Shown here: positions 1 to 8,916 of the stretch, piece by piece
Layout: every line of letters starts with the position of its first letter
How positions within the stretch are numbered: position 1 is the stretch's first letter
Origin: DATJKD01 sp963728295
GTDB taxonomy: Bacteria > Pseudomonadota > Gammaproteobacteria > Steroidobacterales > Steroidobacteraceae
Direction: 5' to 3'
NCBI GenBank assembly: GCA_963728295.1
Contig: CAVSKB010000015.1
Span: forward strand, 1-64,000
DNA: 64,000 nt
Program-made: the position numbers and the translations under genes
The notes under the pieces: generated by a model
Seen by the model: the letters and a program-made list of their open reading frames with translations, nothing else
Databases searched by the model: none
What the model was told of the DNA's origin: nothing

Positions 1-23
1 ACTTCTGCGTGGCTGTACGGCAT
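1..23 (-). CDS. start of an unidentified CDS, cut by the window edge
   Basis: On the minus strand an ATG at 21-23 overlaps the TGA of the preceding gene as ATGA and reads MPYSHAEV up to the window edge. The four-base overlap suggests translational coupling with the SnoaL-like gene, so this is probably one more member of the same operon. Too little is visible to say what it encodes. Confidence 0.35.
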
Positions 24-553
24 CAGGCGGTCTCCTTCGGATACTCGACCGCACCGGCAACGGACTTCGCAGCCAGGACGGCCTCGAGCGTCCCCCCGGC
101 ATAGCTGCAGTGGAGCGCGGTCTTGAACTCGGTGCGGCTGCTCGACATCTTCCAGTCGCCGTCCACCTTGACGTACTCGTCGTGGTAGACCGCGCTCAGG
201 AAAGTCACGGTCTTCTCCTGCGTGTTGATGTTGCGGTACTCGAGCGCCCAGAGAGCGCGCGCTCGTGTGTCGTCGATGATGTCGATCTCGGAGTTCGTGC
301 CGTGGTGCATGTCGAGGATGTGCGGGTGGCAGCCCGCCGTGCGGTACAGCGCCGCGAACTGGTCGCGATGCTCGAGGACGCCCACATGCCCCATGTCGAT
401 CACGATCTTCCCGTCCGCGAAGCAGCGGCTCGCAGTCTCGGGGTCCTGCGAGTCGCAGGCGTTGAGATAGCGAGCCTTGAGCCGGCGGATGGCCTCGATG
501 TCCTCGAGCCGTTGCAGCCTGCGGCTGATGTCCTTGAGCGTTGTGTCGGTCAT
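23..553 (-). CDS. SnoaL-like / NTF2-fold protein
   Basis: A 176-residue protein resembling the SnoaL-like family (NTF2 fold), whose members are small polyketide or steroid cyclases, isomerases and the like. Visible cues are the N-terminal helix with RLKARYLNACD, the central FADGKIVIDMG and the late YHDEYVKVDGDWKMSSSR, a typical order for the fold. I chose the ATG at 553 because GAGGTGG sits about seven bases upstream; an in-frame TTG at 568 would add five residues. It lies 46 bp behind the thiolase and is coupled by ATGA to the next gene, so a role in the same CoA-ester or steroid-like degradation is plausible. The substrate is unknown and enzyme activity is not proven by the family. Confidence 0.75.
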   Translation of the reverse strand: MTDTTLKDISRRLQRLEDIEAIRRLKARYLNACDSQDPETASRCFADGKIVIDMGHVGVLEHRDQFAALYRTAGCHPHILDMHHGTNSEIDIIDDTRARALWALEYRNINTQEKTVTFLSAVYHDEYVKVDGDWKMSSSRTEFKTALHCSYAGGTLEAVLAAKSVAGAVEYPKETA

Positions 554-599
554 TCGCCACCTCGTCAATCGCGCGTCGGGCCGTGAATCATGCCAGCAG

Positions 600-1778
600 T
601 CAGCCGCGAAGGATCACCGATGAGCCGTGGCCGAAGAGGCCCTGGTTCGCGGTGATTCCGACACGAGCGCCCTCGACCTGGCGTGCGCCCGCCTGGCCGC
701 GCAGCTGCCACGTGAGCTCGCAGACCTGCGCGAGCGCCTGAGCCGGCACCGCCTCGCCAAAGCACGCGAGACCACCGCTCGGGTTGATGGGGAGGCGCCC
801 GCCGATCCGTGTTGCGCCGCTGCGGAGCAGCTGCTCGGCCTCGCCTGGCTTGCAGAGCCCCAGGTACTCGCACCAGTCGAGCTCCATCGGCGAGGCGAGG
901 TCGTAGACCTCGGCCACCGATACGTCCTCTGGTCCGAGTCCGGCTTCCTCGTACGCCTTGGCCGCGATCGAGGCGCGAAACGAGTGCGCCTGCGTCGCGG
1001 CCGCGGAGTCCGTAGCGATGTCCGGCATCTCGACCTCGCCGCTCGCGAAACGCGGCGTCACGGTAGAGATCGCGGCGATGCGCACGGGGCTGCGCGTACG
1101 CCGGCGCGCGTACTCCATGCTCGAGATCACGACCGCTGCGCCGCCGTCGGAAGTTGCGCATACGTGCAGCAGGCGCAACGGATCGGCGACCATCGCGGAG
1201 GCGAACACCTCCTCGGCCGTGAACTGCTTGCGATACCGCGCATTCGGATTCGCGGTGCCGTGTGCGGCATTCTTGACCTTGACCGCGGCGAAATCCTGCT
1301 CGGTCGCGCCGTACAGGTCCATGCGGCGGCGCGCGTAGAGCGCGAAATAGGTCGGGTTGGTGATGCCGATGTGAAACCGGACCCAGTCCGGGTCCTCGGG
1401 TCGATAGCCCTTGGCCGGCGCTAGAAAACCTTTTGGCGTCGTGTCCGCACCGACCACGAGCGCGACCTCGCACTGCCCGGAGAGAATCTTCGCGCGCGCG
1501 GCAGCCAGCGCCTGCGACCCCGAGGCGCAGGCCGCGTACGAGGTGTTGACCTCCGCACCCTGCCAGCCGAGCGCCTGCGCAAAGGTCGCCCCCGCGACGT
1601 AACCAGGATAGCCGCAGCGCATCGTCGCCGCGCCCGACACGTACTGCACGTCGCGCCAGCTCACGCCCGCGTCCGCGAGCGCGGCGCGCGCCGCGTGCAC
1701 GCCGTACTCGACGAAATTGCGGCCCCACTTGCCCCAGGGATGCATCCCGACGCCGAGAACGACGACATCGCCGCTCAT
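600..1778 (-). CDS. thiolase, SCP2/SCPx-type (acetyl-CoA acetyltransferase family)
   Basis: A 392-residue thiolase-fold enzyme. The nucleophile region reads SYAACASGSQAL with the reactive Cys, and the C-terminal region has NPSGGLACFGEAVPA and the ANQGLFGHGSSV stretch. This is the lipid-transfer-protein type of thiolase that works with a DUF35 partner in side-chain shortening of sterols and similar acyl-CoAs, rather than a classical FadA. Length is normal for that subgroup. Its ATG (1776-1778) overlaps the stop of the upstream DUF35 gene as ATGA, so the two products are very likely made together. The exact substrate cannot be read from the sequence. Confidence 0.88.
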   Translation of the reverse strand: MSGDVVVLGVGMHPWGKWGRNFVEYGVHAARAALADAGVSWRDVQYVSGAATMRCGYPGYVAGATFAQALGWQGAEVNTSYAACASGSQALAAARAKILSGQCEVALVVGADTTPKGFLAPAKGYRPEDPDWVRFHIGITNPTYFALYARRRMDLYGATEQDFAAVKVKNAAHGTANPNARYRKQFTAEEVFASAMVADPLRLLHVCATSDGGAAVVISSMEYARRRTRSPVRIAAISTVTPRFASGEVEMPDIATDSAAATQAHSFRASIAAKAYEEAGLGPEDVSVAEVYDLASPMELDWCEYLGLCKPGEAEQLLRSGATRIGGRLPINPSGGLACFGEAVPAQALAQVCELTWQLRGQAGARQVEGARVGITANQGLFGHGSSVILRG

Positions 1779-2218
1779 CGGACGCCTCCGGCGGGCTTCC
1801 ACTTCCAGATGAGCTTGTCGGTGTCGCCATCGCGATAGAGCGTCTCGAGCACGAGCTCCATCGGCATCCCGACCTCGAGCTCTTCGACGCCCACACCGGC
1901 GACGACCTGGCCGAGCACGATCATCTTCTCGCGCTCCAGCTCGACGGCGGCGATCGCGAAGGGCTCGAAGGGTTTCGGTGCAACGAAAGGCTCCGGCGGC
2001 TCGTAGCACGCGTTGGTGTACGACCAGACGCGGCCCGTGCGCGAGAGCTCGACGTCCTCGAACGTCGTGCTCGCGCAATCGGGATTGCGACAGAAACTCG
2101 CCTGGCGCGGAAAGAAGTAGGTGCCGCAGACCGTACAGCACGACCCCAGCAGGTGGGGCCGCGCCGCATCCATCGTGAACCAGCCTTCGATCGCGGGGGC
2201 CCGCTTCGCGTCGTTCAT
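1775..2218 (-). CDS. DUF35 / OB-fold Zn-ribbon protein, thiolase partner
   Basis: A 147-residue protein of the DUF35 type: an N-terminal zinc ribbon with two cysteine pairs (CCTVCGTYFFP and FCRNPDC) followed by an OB-fold domain (GRVWSYTNACYEPPEPF, then VELEVGMPMELVLE). Such proteins form complexes with SCP2-type thiolases or aldolases and are thought to stabilise or channel acyl-CoA substrates. The ATG at 2218 gives the usual family length; the open frame continues upstream but has no family-like sequence. It starts the minus-strand operon DUF35-thiolase-SnoaL and is divergent from the amidohydrolase gene. Confidence 0.87.
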   Translation of the reverse strand: MNDAKRAPAIEGWFTMDAARPHLLGSCCTVCGTYFFPRQASFCRNPDCASTTFEDVELSRTGRVWSYTNACYEPPEPFVAPKPFEPFAIAAVELEREKMIVLGQVVAGVGVEELEVGMPMELVLETLYRDGDTDKLIWKWKPAGGVR

Positions 2219-2387
2219 TGCAGCGTCGGGAATGGGGAGGGAAGCCGCATGATCCAACATCGGGCATCGATGCGCGAGCACGCGCGCGCCGGGCCGGGCG
2301 CCGGCGATTCGCGCCGCGGCCACGTGATCGGCGAGAATGCCCGCTTTTCCGTTCGCCAGATCTGCCTCTGAGCCATATGGAGTCCCG

Positions 2388-3689
2388 ATGACAAAGCCCT
2401 TGACCCTCCCGGCAATGCTGCTTGGCACGCTGGTGCTGTCGGGCATCGGTGCAGCCTGGGCGCAGCCTGCGACCGCGCCGACGCTCGTCATCAGGTCGGG
2501 ACGTCTGATCGACACCGCCAAAGGCGCGGTGCGCGAGGGACAGTGGATCGTGATCAGCGGCGACCGCATCGCCGCCGTGCATGCATCAGGCGAGTTTCAA
2601 CCGCCCGCCGGCGCGGAGGTGATTGACCTGTCCGGCTGGACCGTGCTGCCCGGGCTGATCGATACGCACACGCATCTGATGTACGACCCGACACTGCCGC
2701 CGTATCACAGCTACGGGATCTCGATCCCACGCTACGCGCTCACCGGCGCGGCGAACGCGCGGCGAACGCTGTTGTCGGGGGTCACGACCGTACGCGACGT
2801 GGGTTCGCCGGGGTTCACCGACGTCGCGCTCCGCGATGCGATCGCGGCCGGCGACGTCGACGGCCCGCGGGTGCGCGCCTCTGGTCCCGCGCTCGGCATC
2901 ACGGGCGGCCACTGCGACGACAACCTGCTCGCGCCGGAGTATCACGAGGTCGGCGAGGGTGTCGCGGACGGGCCGGAAGGCGTCCGCAAGGCGGTGCGCC
3001 GCAACGTCAAGTACGGCGTCGATCACATCAAGTATTGCGGTACTGGCGGCGTCTTCTCGAAGGGGACGATTCCCGGAGCACAGCAATACACCGAGGCCGA
3101 GGTCGCGGCGCTGATCGACGAGGCACACATGCACGGCCGCAAGGTCGCCGTGCATGCGCATGGCGCCTCGGGCATCAAGGTGGCACTGCGCAACGGGGTC
3201 GACACCGTCGAGCACGCGAGCCTGATCGACGACGAGGGCATCGCGCTTGCGAAGAAGACCGGCACGTACCTCTCGATGGACATCTACAACACCGAGTACA
3301 CGCAGGCGGAGGGGCGCAAGCGCGGCGAGCTCGAGGAGTTCATGCAGAAGGATCGCGATCTCGCGCAGGTGCAACGCGACAACTTCCGCAAGGCCGTCGC
3401 AGCCGGCGTGAAGATGACCATGGGCACCGACAGCGGCGTATTCCCGCACCAGGACGCGCCGAAGCAGCTCGCCTTCATGGTCCGCTACGGGATGACGCCG
3501 ATGCAGGCGCTGCAGGCGGCGACGGTGAACGGCGCCGACGCGATCGGGCTCGCTGGCCAGATCGGCACGATCGCAGCCGGCGCCTACGCCGACATCATCG
3601 CCGTGCAGGGCGATCCGCTCGCCGACGTATCACTGCTCGAACACGTCGGCTTCGTGATGAAGGGCGGCAAGGTCTACAAGCGCCCCTGA
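2388..3689 (+). CDS. exported amidohydrolase (imidazolonepropionase-like)
   Basis: A 433-residue metal-dependent amidohydrolase. The start at 2388 gives a clean Sec signal peptide (MTKPLTLPAMLLG to AAWA, cleavage near residue 25); an upstream in-frame start at 2337 would bury it. Metal-site features of the superfamily are visible: DTHTHLM on strand 1, VHAHG and TVEHASLID in the middle, and MGTDSGVFPH at the C-terminal end. Family members hydrolyse diverse cyclic amides, dipeptides or organophosphates, so the substrate is unknown. It is probably periplasmic. It converges with rhlE, with only five bases between the stop codons. Confidence 0.85.
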   Translation: MTKPLTLPAMLLGTLVLSGIGAAWAQPATAPTLVIRSGRLIDTAKGAVREGQWIVISGDRIAAVHASGEFQPPAGAEVIDLSGWTVLPGLIDTHTHLMYDPTLPPYHSYGISIPRYALTGAANARRTLLSGVTTVRDVGSPGFTDVALRDAIAAGDVDGPRVRASGPALGITGGHCDDNLLAPEYHEVGEGVADGPEGVRKAVRRNVKYGVDHIKYCGTGGVFSKGTIPGAQQYTEAEVAALIDEAHMHGRKVAVHAHGASGIKVALRNGVDTVEHASLIDDEGIALAKKTGTYLSMDIYNTEYTQAEGRKRGELEEFMQKDRDLAQVQRDNFRKAVAAGVKMTMGTDSGVFPHQDAPKQLAFMVRYGMTPMQALQAATVNGADAIGLAGQIGTIAAGAYADIIAVQGDPLADVSLLEHVGFVMKGGKVYKRP

Positions 3690-3694
3690 GCGCG

Positions 3695-4981
3695 TTACGC
3701 GCGCCTCGCGCGACGACTCCCCGCGTGCCGGCGATCACGGTGCGGTGCGCGCGCCTGTGGGGCTGCGGTCCGATGGCCATGCGCGGGTGGATGCTGGCCC
3801 TGCCCGCGTGCGCCGGCTTGTGCCGGCCGGTCCGAGGGCTGGAAGCTGATCGCCGACCGGTCGAGCGGCTGGACGTCGATTTTCCGCCCGAGCACGCGTT
3901 CGATTGCACGCAGGCGGTCGCGTTCTTCGCTCGCCACGAGCGATAGCGCCTGGCCGGCGCAACCGGCGCGACCCGTCCGGCCGATGCGGTGAACGTAATC
4001 CTCGGGCACGTGCGGCAGCTCGTAGTTGACCACCTGCGGCAGCTCGACGATGTCGAGCCCGCGCGCGGCGATGTCGGTGGCCACCAGCACCTGGACCTTG
4101 AATTCCTTGAAGTCGGCCAGCGCACGGGTGCGGGCGCTCTGCGACTTGTTGCCGTGGATGGCGGCGCACTGGATGCCGTCGCGCGCGAGCTGCTCGGCCA
4201 GCCGGTTGGCGCCGTGCTTGGTGCGGGTGAACACCAGCGTCTGCCCGGAGGCGACTTCGCGCAGCAGGTGGCTCAGCACCGCGCGCTTCTCGCCCTGCTC
4301 CACGAGGTGCACGCGATGTTCGACGAGCTCCGCCGGCGCGTTTCGCGCGGCGACTTCGATCGTGATCGGGACATGCAGCAGCCCGCTCGCCAGGGTCCGG
4401 ATCTCGTCGGAGAAAGTCGCCGAAAAGAGCAGGTTCTGACGCTTTTTCGGCAGCACGGCGAGCACGCGGCGGATATCGCGGATGAAACCCATGTCGAGCA
4501 TGCGGTCCGCCTCGTCGAGGACGAGATGGCGCACCTGTGACAGGTCGATGGCGCGCTCGGCGACGTGATCGAGCAGGCGGCCCGGTGTCGCGACGACGAT
4601 GTCCACCCCCTGGCGGAGCCCGTCGATCTGCGGCCGGGGGCTCACGCCACCGAAGATCAGGATCGTGCGCTGGTGGAGGTGCCGACCGTAGTCGTCGAAG
4701 GACTCGCCGACCTGGGCAGCGAGCTCGCGCGTGGGCACGAGCACCAGTGCGCGGGGCGCGCGCGGACCACGCGGATGCGGGTTCTCCGCGCTCAGGCGCT
4801 GCAGCAGCGGCAGCGCGAAGCCGGCGGTCTTGCCGGTGCCTGTCTGGGCGGCGGCAAGCAGGTCGCGGCCGGCGAGCACCGGCGGGATCGCGCCAAGCTG
4901 GATCGGCGTGGGTGTGTCGTAGCCGAGATCGGAAACGGCGCGCAGAAGTTCGGCCGACAGGCCGAGTTGGTCAAAAAACAT
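3695..4981 (-). CDS. rhlE: ATP-dependent RNA helicase, RhlE type
   Basis: A DEAD-box helicase of 428 residues, expected to unwind rRNA or mRNA duplexes in ribosome assembly and RNA decay. All motifs are present in order: Q motif (TPTPIQ), I (AQTGTGKT), Ia (PTRELAAQ), Ib (TPGR), II (DEAD), III (SAT), V (ARGLDI) and VI (HRIGRTGR). The N-terminus FFDQLGLSAELLRAV matches the RhlE subgroup. I use the ATG at 4981, where a GGA lies ten bases upstream; a GTG at 4996 would add five residues. The last ~60 residues are a basic, low-complexity tail, as usual in RhlE proteins. The gene is monocistronic. Confidence 0.92.
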   Translation of the reverse strand: MFFDQLGLSAELLRAVSDLGYDTPTPIQLGAIPPVLAGRDLLAAAQTGTGKTAGFALPLLQRLSAENPHPRGPRAPRALVLVPTRELAAQVGESFDDYGRHLHQRTILIFGGVSPRPQIDGLRQGVDIVVATPGRLLDHVAERAIDLSQVRHLVLDEADRMLDMGFIRDIRRVLAVLPKKRQNLLFSATFSDEIRTLASGLLHVPITIEVAARNAPAELVEHRVHLVEQGEKRAVLSHLLREVASGQTLVFTRTKHGANRLAEQLARDGIQCAAIHGNKSQSARTRALADFKEFKVQVLVATDIAARGLDIVELPQVVNYELPHVPEDYVHRIGRTGRAGCAGQALSLVASEERDRLRAIERVLGRKIDVQPLDRSAISFQPSDRPAQAGARGQGQHPPAHGHRTAAPQARAPHRDRRHAGSRRARRA

Positions 4982-5363
4982 AAAAGAAGATTCCACAGCG
5001 CTTCTCCCGCGCGAGCGGGAACCGGACGAAGCGTCATTGATTCAATGACAAGAGTCGAAGCGCGGAATGCAGACTTCGAGGAGTCTGCAGGAGGGGCCGC
5101 TAGGGTCCTTGAGTACAGGACACCGAAGAACCTCGGGCGCAGACCGGACTGCGCGGCGGCAAACTTGGCGCGGATTGTGCCTGAAACCTCCCTGCCGCGC
5201 CCGGGCGTGTATTCCGAGGCGCGGCGGATCAGTCGTAAGTCGACTGAATTAACCGAAGAATTTAAGCAGCTGTGGGCCATGGGAATCCGCCATGTGGCCC
5301 ACAGCTCCAACGTTGGCTATCAGCCAGGACTCCGCCTGTTGACCCATGCTCCAACGTTGGCTA
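4982..5363. other. non-coding region between rhlE and degP
   Basis: About 380 bases without a gene. The rhlE-proximal part should hold the rhlE promoter, but I see no convincing -35/-10 pair. The degP-proximal part holds a hairpin and a 44-bp tandem repeat, listed separately. Confidence 0.6.
5269..5305. repeat. 11-bp inverted repeat hairpin
   Basis: GCTGTGGGCCA (5269-5279) and TGGCCCACAGC (5295-5305) are perfect complements around a 15-nt loop. The hairpin lies just beyond the tandem repeat downstream of degP and could serve as a transcript end, although no T-run follows on either strand. Confidence 0.6.
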
Positions 5364-5369
5364 TCAACC
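5282..5369 (-). repeat. two tandem copies of a 44-bp repeat at the degP stop codon
   Basis: Read on the minus strand, two units of about 44 bp follow each other, starting at 5369 and 5325. Both begin GG(T/C)TGATAGCCAACGTTGG and share a second block (GGCGGA-TCC); identity is about 80 percent by eye. The exact core GCTCCAACGTTGGCTATCA (plus strand) occurs at 5304-5322 and 5348-5366 and contains the palindrome CCAACGTTGG. The first unit contains the degP stop codon, so the end of the reading frame lies inside the repeat. Confidence 0.75.
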
Positions 5370-6852
5370 GAGGTCGACCGGCACGAACAACCGGTCCTCG
5401 CCGCGTTGCACGAGCAGTGCGACGTGTTCCTTCGCACCACTGACGACCGACTTCAGCTCATCGACGCTGCGAACCGACTTCCCGTTGGCCGACAGCACGA
5501 CGTCGCCGGGGCGGATGCCCGCTTCTTCGGCAGCTCCACCTACGCCTTCCACGACGAGGCCATTGTCGACCTTGATCTGGCGCTTCTCGTCGGCGGACAG
5601 CGGCCGCACCGTCAGACCGAGGCGTCCGGACTCAGCGTCGCCCACGTTGGCGAGCGACGCTTGCCTCTTCCTCCATCTGCTCGAGCCGCACGTCGAGCTT
5701 CCGGGTCGAATTGCCGCGCCAGATCTCGACAGGCACCGTCTTGCCCGGCCCCGACGCACCAACCAGAGCTGGCAGCGCGCCGGCGGTGTCGACAGGATGG
5801 CCATTGAAGGAGACGATCACGTCGCCGGCCTTGATCCCGACACGGTCCGCCGGTCCTCCGTCCTCGACCGAAGTGACCAGCGCGCCGCGCGGGGCTTCCA
5901 GTCCGAAGGACTCGGCGAGCGCCTGGTCCATGTCCTGGATGCCGACACCCAGGCGACCGCGCGTCACGTGACCCTTGGCCTGCAGCTGCTGGCTCACGTC
6001 CAACGCCATGTCGATCGGGATCGCGAATGAAACGCCCTGGTAGCCGCCCGTGCGGCTGTAGATCTGGGAATTGATGCCGACGACCTCGCCGTCCAGGTTG
6101 AACAGCGGCCCACCCGAGTTGCCCGGATTGACGGCCACGTCGGTCTGGATGAACGGCACGTAGCTGTCGTCCGGCAGGCTGCGGCCCTTCGCGCTCACGA
6201 TGCCCGCGGTCACCGAGTTGTCGAAGCCGAACGGCGCGCCGATCGCGACGACCCACTCGCCGACCTGCAGCTTCTGGGGATCGCCCAGCCGCACCGCTGG
6301 CAGGTTCGTCGCGTCGATCTTCAGTACTGCGACGTCGCTCTTCGAGTCGGAGCCCAGCACCTTCGCCTCGAATTCACGTCGATCGCGCAGCCTGACGGTG
6401 ACCTTCTGCGCATCCGCAACGACGTGTGCATTCGTGAGGACCAGCCCGTCGCGGCTCACGATGAAACCGGAGCCCTCGCCGCGCATCGGCACGGGTTCCT
6501 GCGGCATCGGCAGGCCGCGGAAGAACTGCGAGAACGGGTCATCCGGGCCAAAGCCCGGCATCTGCGGCATCTGCGGCATCCGGCCTGAAGTCTTCACGCT
6601 GGCGCGGACGCTGACGTTGACGACGCTCGGTCCGTACTGCTCGACCAGGCCGCGGAAATCCGGCAAACCGGCTCGCACCGAGCTCGTTGCCGCGGTGACG
6701 GCGCCCGGGACGGCAGGGGCCGGGGCGGTAACGGACTCCGCCGCGTGCGGCGCGCTGCCGTAGAGGTACAGGGTACCGGCCGGAACCGCGACGGCCGCCG
6801 CGCCCAGCAGCGCGGTCGCAACCGGGTTCCGGATCAGATTCTTGACGCTCAT
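5364..6852 (-). CDS. degP: periplasmic serine protease DegP/HtrA (frameshifted)
   Basis: An HtrA-type protease that degrades or refolds misfolded envelope proteins. The N-terminal part (ATG 6852, RBS GGAGGA) carries a signal/anchor segment (VATALLGAAAVAVPAG), the triad His (TNAHVVAD), Asp (SKSDVAVLKID) and Ser (NPGNSGGPLF), and PDZ1 (GRLGVGIQDMDQALAES). PDZ2 (GRLGLTVRPLSADEK to RLFVPVDLG) lies in another frame ending at 5364, and the switch falls near 5658-5664. Joined, the protein is about 495 residues, normal for the family. A short Met-Pro rich repeat (MPQMPQMPGFG) precedes the protease domain. It follows the kinase gene by 85 bp on the same strand, so it may belong to the mprF operon. Confidence 0.88.
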
Positions 6853-6937
6853 GACCGATCCTCCTCGAGATGTTCGCACCCGTCCGCGACGGTGCACTTA
6901 CGAGGGCGGATCGTGAGCCCGCGTCCTTAACCGCAGC

Positions 6938-8260
6938 TTAAGAGGTCGTGACCGGGAGGGTGACGCGAACCGAGAGCCCGCGGCCATCACGGCCGGGGCC
7001 GAGATCGACGCGGCCACGGTGGCGCTCCGCGATGGTCCGCACCAGCGCAAGCCCGATTCCGCTTCCGGAGGAGGCCGTCCCTGGAACGCGATAGAAGCGG
7101 TCGAACACGCGGGTTCGCTCGGGCTCGGGAATACCGGGTCCCGTGTCGACGACTTCGAGCACGGCTGTCGCCCCGGTCGCTGCCTGCTCGCGACGAACCA
7201 GTACGTCGACTTGCCCGCCGTCCGGCGTATAGCGCAACGCGTTATCGAGGAGGTTCCGCAGCAGCACCCGCAAGGCGTCCGTGTCGCCCTGGATGGCGAC
7301 CGGCTCCGCATGCGCGAGACCGAGGTCGATGTGCCTGCGATCCGCCAGCGGCAACGATTCCCCGATCACTTCCAGTGCCAGCTCGACCAGCGAGACCCGC
7401 TCGGGAGCCGCGGCGGGGCCGCGTTGCTGCCGGGCGAGCGACAGCATCTGCTCGACCAGCCGGTTGGCGCGCTGCACGCCGGATCGCAGCTGCCCGAGCG
7501 CACGCGCGCGGCTCGGCTCGTCGGCGGCCGAATCGAGTGTCTGGATCTGCAGGTCCAGCGCCGTGAGCGGCGAGCGCAGCTCGTGCGCCGCATCGGCGAT
7601 GAATGCGCGTTCGTGTTCGAGCGCGGCGCGCAGACGGCCGAGAAGCTCGTTGAGCGCGACGACCAGTGGCTGCACTTCGACCGGGAGCCCCGCCGCCGGC
7701 AGCGGTTCGAGCGTGTCGGGGCGTCGCGTCTGGACGAGCCGGGTCAGCGTCTTCAGCGGCTCCAGCGAGCGACCGACGATCCACCAGATCAGCAATGCCA
7801 GCACCGGCATCAGCACGCCGAACGGCGCCAGCGTGCGCAACGCCAGCCGCGCGGCGCGGGTCTCGCGGATTCCGAGGGCCTGGCCGACCTGAATCACGTG
7901 CCCGCGTGCGAGAACGCTGAACGTCCGCCAGCGGCCCTGCGGCGTGTCGTCGGTCGAGAATCCGAGCGTGGCGGTCCGTGGCAGCTGCGCGTCCGGGTTC
8001 GACAGATAAACGCGCTCGCCGTCCAGCGTCCACACCTGCACGACGAAGTCGTACTGCGGGATCTCCTCGGGGAGCCCCGGCGACGCCGAGAAACCATAGG
8101 CCTGGTCACGCAGCAGCAGCGCGGTTTCCCGCAGGTGGTAGTCGAAGAATGCGTTGGCTTCCGAGAGTGCGTTGCGATAGATCACGTACCCGCCCGCCAG
8201 ACCAACCAGCAGCACGGCTCCGAGCAGCCATGCCAGCAGCGTGCCGCGCAGGGATTTCAC
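6938..8260 (-). CDS. sensor histidine kinase, QseC type
   Basis: A 440-residue membrane kinase. TM1 is at about residues 8-28 (LLAWLLGAVLLVGLAGGYVI) and TM2 at about 145-166; they enclose a periplasmic sensor domain of roughly 115 residues. A HAMP-like region follows, then the H-box AHELRSPLTALDLQ, the N box LLRNLLDNALRYT, and the G boxes VVDTGPGIP and GSGIGLALV. The ATG overlaps the regulator stop (8257-8260). The architecture matches QseC/PmrB-like kinases that sense envelope conditions. Its place between the regulator and degP, behind mprF, suggests a response to cationic peptides or membrane damage; the signal is inferred only. Confidence 0.9.
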   Translation of the reverse strand: MKSLRGTLLAWLLGAVLLVGLAGGYVIYRNALSEANAFFDYHLRETALLLRDQAYGFSASPGLPEEIPQYDFVVQVWTLDGERVYLSNPDAQLPRTATLGFSTDDTPQGRWRTFSVLARGHVIQVGQALGIRETRAARLALRTLAPFGVLMPVLALLIWWIVGRSLEPLKTLTRLVQTRRPDTLEPLPAAGLPVEVQPLVVALNELLGRLRAALEHERAFIADAAHELRSPLTALDLQIQTLDSAADEPSRARALGQLRSGVQRANRLVEQMLSLARQQRGPAAAPERVSLVELALEVIGESLPLADRRHIDLGLAHAEPVAIQGDTDALRVLLRNLLDNALRYTPDGGQVDVLVRREQAATGATAVLEVVDTGPGIPEPERTRVFDRFYRVPGTASSGSGIGLALVRTIAERHRGRVDLGPGRDGRGLSVRVTLPVTTS

Positions 8261-8916
8261 GCCGGCTCCAGCCGGTATCCGGCACCGCGGATGGTGCGGA
8301 TGAACCCGGTGCCGAGCTTGCGGCGCAGCGCATGGATGTAGACCTCGACGACGTTGCTTTCGATCTCCTCGCCCCAGCCGTACAGGTGTTCCTCGATCTG
8401 GGCGCGCGACAGGACACGACCCGGATGCTGCATGAGCGCGAGCAGCACGGCGAACTCCCGCACCGACAGCGGGACCGGCTGCCCGTCCTGAGTCACCTCC
8501 CGCGTAGCCGGATCGAGCGTGACGCTACGATGCTCGAGCCGCGGGTTCGAGCGACCGTCCCGCCGGCGCAGCACGGCGCGGATCCGCGCCGCGAGCTCCG
8601 GTAGCTCGAACGGCTTCACCACGTAGTCGTCCGCACCGGCATCCAGGCCGGCGACGCGATCCGTTATCGCATCGCGCGCGGTCAGCACCACCACCGGAAT
8701 CGCCGAGCCGCGCCGGCGCAGATCGCGGAGCAGCTCGAGCCCGGACTTGCGCGGCAGTCCCAGGTCCAGCAGCAGCAGGTCATACGGCTCGAGCGCGAGA
8801 GCCTGCTCGGCCGCGGCGCCATCGCGTACCCAGTCCAGCGCGAACCCGAGCTGACGCAGCCCGCGCTGCACGGCTTCGCCGATCATCGTGTCGTCCTCGG
8901 TCAGCAACAGCCTCAC
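8257..8916 (-). CDS. OmpR-family response regulator, QseB/PmrA type
   Basis: A 219-residue two-domain regulator. The receiver has the acidic pair LLTEDD, the phosphorylated Asp in LLLLDLGLPR, the Thr in VVLTARD and the Lys in VVKPFELPEL. The C-terminal winged helix ends in VEVYIHALRRKLG and IRTIRGAGYRLEPA. I chose the GTG at 8916, which overlaps the mprF stop as GTGA, because family proteins begin MRLLLxEDD; upstream in-frame sequence is not family-like. It is translationally coupled on both sides, to mprF before it and the kinase after it, so it probably controls its own operon including mprF. Confidence 0.92.
   Translation of the reverse strand: MRLLLTEDDTMIGEAVQRGLRQLGFALDWVRDGAAAEQALALEPYDLLLLDLGLPRKSGLELLRDLRRRGSAIPVVVLTARDAITDRVAGLDAGADDYVVKPFELPELAARIRAVLRRRDGRSNPRLEHRSVTLDPATREVTQDGQPVPLSVREFAVLLALMQHPGRVLSRAQIEEHLYGWGEEIESNVVEVYIHALRRKLGTGFIRTIRGAGYRLEPA

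Noticed and set aside
5650..5670. Programmed ribosomal frameshifting in degP (and in other split genes)
   Set aside because: No slippery heptamer with a downstream structure is apparent, and the same kind of break occurs in about twenty unrelated genes, so sequencing indels are the simpler explanation.
7019..8341. Long plus-strand open frame (440 codons) opposite the kinase gene
   Set aside because: It is a high-GC antisense shadow: composition rich in Arg, Gln and Ala, no motif, and the minus strand encodes a complete histidine kinase.
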